Source of the DNA: Corynespora cassiicola
Taxonomy: Eukaryota > Ascomycota > Dothideomycetes > Pleosporales > Corynesporascaceae
Length of the DNA: 64,000 bases
Reading direction: 5' to 3'
Assembly: GCA_022059125.1 (NCBI GenBank)
Contig: JAEUWY010000010.1
Span: 62,001 to 126,000 of the forward strand
The translations under genes were made by a program, and so were the position numbers. The notes under the pieces were generated by a model. The model did no database searches, was not told the origin of the DNA, and saw only the letters and a program-made list of their open reading frames with translations. Every line of letters begins with the position of its first letter. Position 1 is the first letter of the stretch. Shown piece by piece: positions 56,543 to 64,000 of this stretch.

Positions 56543-57282
56543 GTCTTGACACTGAGTGAAAAAAAAAATGGGCAAACGAAGGACTGGACAAGTGATGGGG
56601 GACGCGAGCGACTAGCAACGAGTCTTATATGCAGGAACGCACGCACGATAAGAGGACTTGCATGCGGGGAAGGTAGCATCGCGCGCCATATAGCATACAT
56701 GTCGGTTGACGGAAGGTAGCGGATGGTGAGCCAATCTAACAGAAAGGATACGGTCGGGCCTACTATATTGTGCCATGGTAGCGACTTGGGCACTGCTGGG
56801 CCTTGCTTGAATAAGGCCTTCTCGTAGGACGGTGGGAGTAGTCTGCTGATCGCAATCGCAGTATCGTGGCTGCAATCCATGCACGCGTAAGGCAATTTCC
56901 AGCGTGTCGGTACATGTGCTGTGAGGGTATCCATGGAGGATGGCCATTTCGATGGCGCAAATGCTTCCGTTCACCAGATCGTAGGACAATGAACCCGAGG
57001 CAAGGCTGGTGGCTCAACAAAACTGTACCATCAACGCGTCATTGTATTTGAGGTGAAAGGGAGTCGAGGCAAGCTTTGCGGAGGGTGATCGCCCGTGAGG
57101 GGTACGGAACATGTTGTGGAGGCCCGTGCACCCTGATTCAGGGGCACCTATCTGGCCCGGGGTAGTGCATCGGATATGTTGTGCGAGATGGCACGGCCAG
57201 GATCACGGCAGCATCGACAAGAAGACAGAAAGTCCATGTCTTGTTTCCCGTACAATAGATTCCATGAGTGCTGATGCTCTGT
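56543..57282. other. GH92 upstream region
   Basis: 740 bases between the GH92 start and the end of the monooxygenase gene. It holds the GH92 promoter. No coding evidence. Confidence 0.45.
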
Positions 57283-59205
57283 CTACCTGCTCAATCCTAG
57301 CTCGGCCGCCAGGATCTGCAAGGCTAAGAAACGCGAATATATCCTGCAAAGCGCCAGCGAGCCGCCGAAGAACCATAGACCGGGATGGCCGGACGGCCTC
57401 CACATGGCGTTGACCTCGCCCTCATCATCCAGGTCCCAGACATCCTTGCATCGCTTCGCTTCGGCAGGGCCCAAGGCCTTCTCCACGCTCGTCTTCATAT
57501 TGTCGAAGCCCGTCGCCAGAACTACAATGTCGGCGGGCAGCTTCCTTCCATCAGTGAGAACAATTCCATCCTCTTCAAATTTATCGATGCCGTCGGGGCT
57601 CTGCTCGACCTTGATCTTGCCGTCGATGATGAGCTGGGAGGCGCCGACGTCAATGTAGTATCCGCCTCCGCGGGTGATGTACTTGCGGTAGATACCCGAA
57701 CCATCATGACCGAAATCGACCTTGAACCCGGCCTTTTTCAGCCCATCTAGGTTCTCCTTCTCTCGCTCGGCGATCCTCTCGGTAAGCCCTACATTGAGAG
57801 CGAACTGTACAGGGATGGGCAATGACTGCCCGTAAACATCGGCATCCTCAATGGGCGGACCGTGGCCGTCATACATACCCTCGTGTAGCATGAAAAGACC
57901 CTTGTCAGCCTGGATGACATATGTACCACGGCGCTGAAGCATGGCTACCGAACCTGCCCCGGCCTCGTGGTAGTTTTGGGCGATGTCGTGGCCCGAGTTC
58001 CCAGTGCCGACCACCACTACCCTCTTTCCCGCCAGGGATCCCGAATGTGCGGATGCGTCTTGGTGTTGGCTTCCGTGGTAAACGGTGCCCTTAAACTTAT
58101 CTTGGCCGGGGAATGTCGGGACTTTGGGCTCACCTGCGTGTCCCGTGCAGAATATGATATGCTTTGGCTTGAGCGTCCTTTCCTTGCCATCTCCGCGTTT
58201 CACGGTGACAGTCCATTTCTTCTCCGCATCGGAGTAGGAGGCATTGACGATGGTAGTGCTCATCCAAACATTCAACTCCATGGCTGAGGCATAAATTTCA
58301 AACCAGTCGCCGAGCTTATCCTTGGGCGTGAACAGGGGCCAGTTGGACGGAAACGGCATGAATGACATGTGGGTATACTGAACGGGATCGTGGGTGACCA
58401 GTGTCCGGTAGCGATGGCGCCAGTTGTCTCCGATACGAACATTCTTGTCCACTATCAGAGCTGAGAGGCCGACGGCTTGCAGACGAGCTGCCATGTTGAG
58501 ACCTGATTGCCCTGTAAAATAATCAGAACGTGTATAGCCCCACTCAAAGTGTAGGCGCTTATGCTTACCTGCCCCGACAATGAAAACATCCGGCTCATTG
58601 TCCAGGAACTCTTTCTGGCGTTCTCTCCGCTCAAGCCAGTTGCCTTTGACCATGCCACCTTCAAGCGAATTCTTTCCACCGAGGGGCCGCCTGTCGTCTG
58701 TGTTCTCTTCATGCCCCTTGATCTCCTGTAAGCTTGTGGAGATGAAGTGCGCTTTCCATATCCCGTCATCGCCTCGAGCCAACCTGAAGAAGCCTTTGCC
58801 CCGTCCGGTATTAGTCTCAAAATAGAACATGGACTCTATCCACTCGAGACCCTCAATGGGGTACTGGAAGTTGGGTACAAATCTTCCAGAGTCTGGGAGC
58901 TTCAATCCAGATAGCCCGGCCGAAATGTGCTGGGACAAGAAGTCCACGATCTTGGGCGCGGAGCGAATAGTACGGAAATCCCACGTCAAGGTCAGAAAGT
59001 CTCGCCACCAGCTGTCGGCATGGATGACGGAAGCAAGCTGTGAAGCATCGCCGCTAGCGAGGACAGCAGCGAACTTGTCGAGCCATGTTTGCGCAATATC
59101 TTTGGGTTCACGCTTCTCGCTGACGGAAACCTTGATCTCGGCTTTGGGGGAGTATTTGGGGAGCGTGATGTCGTGGGGATGCTGAGCGAGCATATTGGTT
59201 ACCAC
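57283..59205 (-). CDS. Flavin-containing monooxygenase with NTF2-like head
   Basis: FAD/NADPH monooxygenase of the FMO/YUCCA-like class. Exons 59205-58569 and 58511-57283 give 621 aa. The 57-nt intron is a stopless multiple of three, but removing it restores the FAD loop V-G-A-G-Q-S-G. Residues 30-165 form an NTF2-like domain (I-A-Q-T-W-L-D-K-F to F-F-R-L-A) usual in this fungal subfamily. The FAD site is near 213, the NADPH loop V-G-T-G-N-S-G-H-D near 375 and the late A-T-G-F-D motif near 555. The F-x-G-x-x-x-H-x-x-x-Y/F signature appears in relaxed form as F-P-G-Q-D-K-F-K-G-T-V-Y. An ATG at codon 5 could also start translation. Substrate unknown. Confidence 0.9.
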   Translation of the reverse strand: MVTNMLAQHPHDITLPKYSPKAEIKVSVSEKREPKDIAQTWLDKFAAVLASGDASQLASVIHADSWWRDFLTLTWDFRTIRSAPKIVDFLSQHISAGLSGLKLPDSGRFVPNFQYPIEGLEWIESMFYFETNTGRGKGFFRLARGDDGIWKAHFISTSLQEIKGHEENTDDRRPLGGKNSLEGGMVKGNWLERRERQKEFLDNEPDVFIVGAGKHKRLHFEWGYTRSDYFTGQSGLNMAARLQAVGLSALIVDKNVRIGDNWRHRYRTLVTHDPVQYTHMSFMPFPSNWPLFTPKDKLGDWFEIYASAMELNVWMSTTIVNASYSDAEKKWTVTVKRGDGKERTLKPKHIIFCTGHAGEPKVPTFPGQDKFKGTVYHGSQHQDASAHSGSLAGKRVVVVGTGNSGHDIAQNYHEAGAGSVAMLQRRGTYVIQADKGLFMLHEGMYDGHGPPIEDADVYGQSLPIPVQFALNVGLTERIAEREKENLDGLKKAGFKVDFGHDGSGIYRKYITRGGGYYIDVGASQLIIDGKIKVEQSPDGIDKFEEDGIVLTDGRKLPADIVVLATGFDNMKTSVEKALGPAEAKRCKDVWDLDDEGEVNAMWRPSGHPGLWFFGGSLALCRIYSRFLALQILAAELGLSR

Positions 59206-59994
59206 TATGGATGGAGAGTATATTCGAGAGTGTATGGACTGGATGATGGAAGTTTGACGGATGGTTCGCAGACCCTAAATACCTACCCATCGACACCGAC
59301 TCGGCCCAGCACATGCTCGGCCATCAAGGTAGATACATGATGGATGCCACACGTAACCGTCGTCCATTGATTCGGGGTCCCATAGAATGGAGACACGATA
59401 GCAGCAACCTCTTGTCAGTGGACGAGCCGGCCGCTGTCCGCGGCGAGACATGGCCCGACCCCATTGCCCCAAGGCGGCAGGGGCTAGATTTTGTTGGCGG
59501 GGGCGGGGTTGCAGGGGTGGCAATGCGGGTCGGTAATAATCATCCAGGCTATGATGCCGTTGATGCGAAGGAAGCTCAATGCCCGGGCCAAGTCGTCATG
59601 AATTGAGTTGGTTCTGCACTTGGAGGAAGGGTTGTGCCCGGGCTCGGCTCTCTTGCTTTTTCAAGCACGCTCGGCTGACCTTCCGTCGTGACAGTGATCC
59701 ACCTCGGAAAATGCTCAAGTGCCATGTTTTGGGGATCAATTGGCTTGGACCCCCATCATTTGGAGGATTCTCAACAGTGGCCCGAGGATTGGAGATCGAA
59801 TAGAGCTTACGATGTTTGCAAAATTGGAAAGATTTCAACAATTTTTTTCGGCACTTTGGGGGAGTTGGGAAGACAAAAACTCATATTCAACGACTACAGA
59901 TTATTTGATACACAGTTTCCGGCTTCTCACCAATATAAAAATAACAGGCTACCTAGGTAGTAGCATGACACGAGACTAACTGTGGAATTACTCA
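59206..59994. other. Intergenic upstream of monooxygenase
   Basis: About 790 bases, no gene seen. G-rich patch at about 59497-59535. Confidence 0.5.
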
Positions 59995-61861
59995 TCATGC
60001 GTCGACTTCCTCAATGTGTTCAATGTGAGTTTTGGACGCGTTCGTGGCTTTGCCTCCTGTTGCAGCCGCAATACGTTCCTGCTCAGCTTCAATGGCCTCC
60101 AGTGGTCGAAGTCGCTGCTTCGCGACCTTGTGGCCGATCCCAATGACCGTCTTGTGACCCGAGTCGATATCGAAGTAGGCATCGAGGTCCTCAAGCGTGC
60201 GGTTTCTGATCAAAGTTAGATTGAGACAGCGGGCGGAATTGGTGACTTACGCAGTTTCCGGGTAAAGAAAATAGACGATGAAGATGAATACCAGATTGAA
60301 GCAAGCGAAAACTAAAGAATCAGCGTGTGTTTGTTGATGGGATGGTTCCATATACTTACTGATGTAGAATCTGTATCCAATATCCCTAATTGCAGGTGGA
60401 GTGAACTGCGTGCAGACAAACCCAAACAGCCAATTCGTCGCTGTAGCCGCAGCTGCACCACGAGTCCGCATCGCCAAAGAGTTCACCTCGGCCTGATATA
60501 CCCATGGCACCATGCCCCACGTGCACCCAAAAGCAGCGTAGTAGAAGAACAAGAAGGTGATGGCCACCGCTCCCCATTCCTTTTCCGCCGTGTGTAGCAA
60601 TGCAACAGCGATGGCCACCATGAGGTATGCAAAGAACTGCAATGTAGCACCCCCAATCATGAGCGAGCGACGGCCGAAACGATCAATCATCCAGAATGCC
60701 AAGGCGGACGATATGGCGTAGGAGGTAGCATTGCAGCCGGTCAAGATGCGGGCCATGAGCTCAGACATGCCAATGCTGTCCTGCAGGATAATGGGAAACT
60801 AGCATATACCATGAGCTTGTCATCCTTTGGGAGATGAGAAATTCTTACGTAGTAGTTTAAAGCGTTGATTCCGCCAAATTGTTGCATGAACTGCGTTCCA
60901 CAGCCCAGCAAAAGACGCTTCAAATGTCCAGATCGGTCGCGTCGTAAAACCACCTCCTTGAATGAGATTTGCGATCTTCGTTCAATTTCGATGGCGCCTG
61001 AGATTGACATGAGCTCTTTGATCACCTCGGGGTCATCATGGTCGAGGTTCTTTCCGAGATAGCGTCGAAGAGCGTCGTGTGCTTCGTCGGTACGGTCATG
61101 CATAAGTAGCCATCGAGGGCTCTCAGGGGTGAGCTGTAGGAGCGAAACCATGATCAAGCAAGGCACAAGCTACGACGATGAGTATTTATTTTAGATGGGA
61201 GTTGTGGAGAACTCACTTGGAGAGCTACAGGAATTCTCCACTGCGAACCGCCTTCGCCGAAAGAGGTGGCAAGGGTAAGCCAGCTCCCAAGCATGTAGAA
61301 GATGACATTGTGGAGCACTACAATGACCGAAAGCTTTCCTCGCCTGGCGCCTCGACATGACTCGGCTTGATAGACACCGACTGTGCTGGATACCATGCCT
61401 ATTTCTTTAGGTTAGAAATATCTATAGCATCCTGATGGAAGCTCTCACCATTTCCAAACCCATTCACCAGTCGACCAACGATCAAGAGGGGCAGGTGGAA
61501 GGAGGCTGCTTGCAGGACTGCACCCGTAGCACTAACAAGAGCCCCAATACGCAGCGTGTTCTTCCTTCCAAGGCGATCACCGAAGATGGCAGCCAAAAGA
61601 CAGCCGACTAGATTGCCCAAGGAGAAGCAGCTGGCCGTGATCCCTTGGATGTCGGCATCATGGGTCTCAGGAAAGTTGTGAAGAAAATCTTGGCTGATCA
61701 AGATGCCACTGGTGATGCCTTGATCATATCCATACCATGCCTGTACATTGTCGTGATTAAGAGTTTTGTCAAACTGTTCGAGCTGCCTTGCCTACCTGGC
61801 CTGCACTGTTTGCAGCTGTCAAAGTGACCTCGAGCGCGTAGCCGTTCAGGTTTCCAAACAT
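59995..61861 (-). CDS. MFS sugar transporter
   Basis: Plasma-membrane proton-coupled sugar porter family. Seven exons: 61861-61796, 61740-61449, 61398-61217, 61169-60849, 60798-60360, 60311-60251, 60205-59995; introns 45-55 nt, with the 48-nt one (60359-60312) a stopless multiple of three; 523 aa. Landmarks in order: G-Y-D-Q-G near the start, G-D-R-L-G-R-K in loop 2-3, P-E-S-P-R-W-L after helix 6, Q-Q-F-G-G-I-N-A-L-N-Y-Y in helix 7, D-R-F-G-R-R in loop 8-9, and P-E-T-A-N-R-T-L-E-D-L-D after helix 12. All are standard sugar-porter motifs. Substrate not predictable. Divergent from the Zn2Cys6 regulator, which may control it. Confidence 0.93.
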
Positions 61862-62662
61862 CGTCTTAGCGTCCAATTGAATGCGTTCTTCCAGTGGATC
61901 GCAGCAATATGCTCGAGATGGGCCGGCCTCATCGCCGGACTGCTCCTCGTTATATACACGCCGACCTCGCCATGGCCCGAAAGCCGGCCGATTTGGCCAA
62001 AGCAAGGGATACTGTTCCCCAGGAATACGTCTAACAAGCCGTGACATCCCCGACTAGCTCGATCTGGGGTGCGTTTGGATCCGCCATGCTGTTTCCGGGG
62101 CGCAAAGGTGGAGGCTGGGGAAGCCCTGGGCTCACATCCGGGGTACAGTCTGACTCAAGCGCATGGGCGCACACAGGGCGGTTCATGGGAAATTAGCGCA
62201 CCGCAAAGCGGATACAAGGCACATGAGTCGTCTAGGCAGCCCGACGGGAACTCGGAGAACGACGAGGTTGGTCGGCGCATGTGGAGGTGGAGACTGGGGA
62301 GCAGGCGTTGGGATGGAAGCGTCGGACCGAATTCGCTCGGGGAGACATGGCGCGGACATGGCGCGAGCGGGGACGTCACCGCAACCCTGGTTCCCTTCAT
62401 GGATGCATGCTCGGTACGCCTCGAGAAGAGTCCCATTGCATGTCAAGCGCGGCATTCCGTGCCTCTTGACTGCCGGATTTCCTGATCTGAGATGGATTGC
62501 AGGCGAGCAGGTCAATAAATTCGCTTTCGCGTCCGCGGCCCATGTATCTCCGCATTCTGGGGCTTACCATCGATCGCTTCAGTCATCGGGCGAAGAAACT
62601 GAAGTCGATAGCTTATGAATCCGGGCCATGTGCACGGCGCTCTCATCGAACCAGACCTCATC
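61862..62662. promoter_or_regulatory. Divergent region transporter/regulator
   Basis: About 800 bases between two divergent starts. A frame would allow a longer transporter N-terminus, but the ATG at 61861 gives the usual short tail. No specific site assigned. Confidence 0.4.
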
Positions 62663-64000
62663 ATGCAGCACGAGCCGGGTGAACGAAGGCTAAGCAAGAC
62701 TGTGTAGGTTGCGGCACGCAGAGGTCGGGGCGGTGCTGACGAGCAAGGCAGTTGTCTATTGTGCCGACAGCGCAAGGTACGATGCAACAGGAAGCTCCCC
62801 AAGTGCGAAAGCTGCTCGAAAAGTGGAGTGGAATGCCAGTACAGTGGGTTCAATCTTGCCATCGTCTGCCTCGGACGCGCGATCACGTGATTGACCAAGA
62901 ACAGTCGTCGTCAAGAACAAACCGGGACTACGGGCTGGCTATGTATCTACACTTGAAGAACGCTTGGGTAGGTTTCTGCATGCTTTTGTTTTTGACAATC
63001 TACATGGTGGGCCAAAGTATTGCCCAGTACGTGCTGGGCCGACCTGTCCTGCAATTATGCTGCCATCCTGGACGAAAAGAGGTCACCATCACCAAAGCTA
63101 TCCACCGTCGTTATGCCGCTCTTCAATTAATCGGAGCTAACTTTTTCCAGCAAAGCTTGAGCAAGAGGTGCAGCTGCTGAAAGCAGACCGGTCCAGTATG
63201 CTCCATCCACCATCTCAAATGGGCCCGAAAGCTAATTGATTCCGAAGATCAAGCAACGGCGGTAGATTTCGGGAGCATACCAACGTCGAGCTCCTCCGAG
63301 AACTCCCTCCCCGATGTCCCAGCCAACATTGCCCACATCAGCCCCCATAGTGCTCGATGTTCTCCTTCGGACTTCGACCCGCTGTCCAACAGCATCCTCG
63401 AAGAGCTGTGCAAGGCATGGTTTGAAAAATACCATCCCTGGTTCCCGATCCTACACGGGCCATCACTGCTAGAAGTGCTTCATACCTCCCCCATACTCGC
63501 GAGCACCGTACACTACATCGTCTTCAAGGCCATTTCCGCCGTCACCATACCCCATTCCTACCATTCAGACTCCTTGACCAATGACCAGCGAAAGAACCTA
63601 TCCGACGACTTGCGCGGCCAGGTCGTCATGGAGGCCATCTCGCAGCTATCCCTGCAATCCTTGCAGGCAGTTCTGATACTGACGATACGAGACTACGGCG
63701 CTGGACGGCTGAGCGAGTTTTGGAACCTGATAGCACTGGCTAAACGGTGGGCAACCCTGGTTTTTAAACGGTTGATATGGATACTGACGGCATCATTGGT
63801 AGAATGGGCACTCAGCTAGGCCTCCGCGACCTCGTGGCCCACCACTGCGACAACTTCAACCAAGTCTCCACCCTCCCCCCACGCATGCTCCCCCTTCCGG
63901 TCTCCCTCGTGAACCGCGAAGAGAAGATACGGGCATACTGGATGACCGAAGGTACCTCCCATCCTCCCCCTTCGACAACCTCCACGACTGACATGCAACA
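62663..64000 (+). CDS. Zn2Cys6 transcription factor, 3' end beyond window
   Basis: The zinc cluster is clear at about 62753-62850: C-L-L-C-R-Q-R-K-V-R-C, then P-K-C-E-S-C-S-K-S-G-V-E-C. Tentative exons: 62663-62678, about 62724-62850, about 62903-62970 (K-N-K-P-G-L-R-A-G-Y then L-E-E-R-L), about 63151-63194 (K-L-E-Q-E-V-Q-L-L, coiled-coil linker), 63251-63746, 63803-63951. The exon from 63251 holds the start of the middle homology region (W-F-E-K-Y-H-P-W-F-P-I-L-H). The intron 63747-63802 restores M-G-T-Q-L-G-L-R-D-L-V. A donor at 63952 shows that the gene continues past the window. The first small exons and the intron after the zinc cluster are less certain than the rest. Likely nuclear regulator of the neighbouring transporter or enzymes (inference from divergence). 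Confidence 0.8.

Noticed and set aside
1..64000. CRISPR arrays, phage or bacterial-type operons
   Set aside because: Intron-rich fungal genes throughout; no regularly spaced repeats of CRISPR type.

Overview
The window comes from a filamentous ascomycete (Pezizomycotina; Dothideomycetes is likely but not provable here). Evidence: genes carry many 43-81 nt GT-AG introns with short fungal branch sites, and the families are typical of these fungi (CFEM, Clr5-ankyrin, Zn2Cys6 regulator, questin-oxidase-like, GH92, fungal carRA fusion). Exon joins given below were worked out by hand from splice signals, reading phase and family continuity. No transcript data or database search was used.

Layout. 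0-6 kb: two related unknown proteins sharing an APPPY-[ED]-G block, a GNAT acetyltransferase and a membrane-anchored alpha/beta hydrolase. 7.3-16.2 kb: a complete carotenoid-retinal-opsin cluster in the order carB(+), carO(-), carX(-), carRA(+). CarRA makes phytoene and cyclises the product, CarB desaturates, CarX cleaves beta-carotene to retinal, and retinal is the chromophore of the opsin. The opsin keeps every residue expected of a light-driven proton pump. carX and carRA share a 574-bp divergent promoter.

16.6-36.9 kb: mixed genes. These are an F-box-like/ankyrin protein, a P450, a small secreted CFEM protein (two exons), a large Clr5-ankyrin protein, a small single-pass membrane protein (two exons), a ToxD-like MDR enoyl reductase, a CENP-O/Mcm21 kinetochore subunit, an acetyl-CoA transporter and a 2-Cys peroxiredoxin. 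36.9-39.6 kb holds no gene I can support.

39.1-50.1 kb is a decayed island. It contains a frameshifted subtilisin-like protease, a broken NLR-like gene whose lipase-like head runs directly into its TPR tail without the nucleotide-binding domain, and a dipeptidyl-peptidase III pseudogene with two in-frame stops and a zinc-ligand His replaced by Asn. A dispersed repeat lies in inverted copies on either side of the NLR relic, and a 196-bp element with 19-bp perfect inverted ends lies at the island edge.

50.9-64 kb is intact again: a questin-oxidase-like protein, a secreted GH92 mannosidase (7 exons), a flavin monooxygenase with an NTF2-like head, an MFS sugar transporter (7 exons), and a divergently transcribed Zn2Cys6 regulator cut by the window end. 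The transporter and regulator are plausibly a regulated pair.
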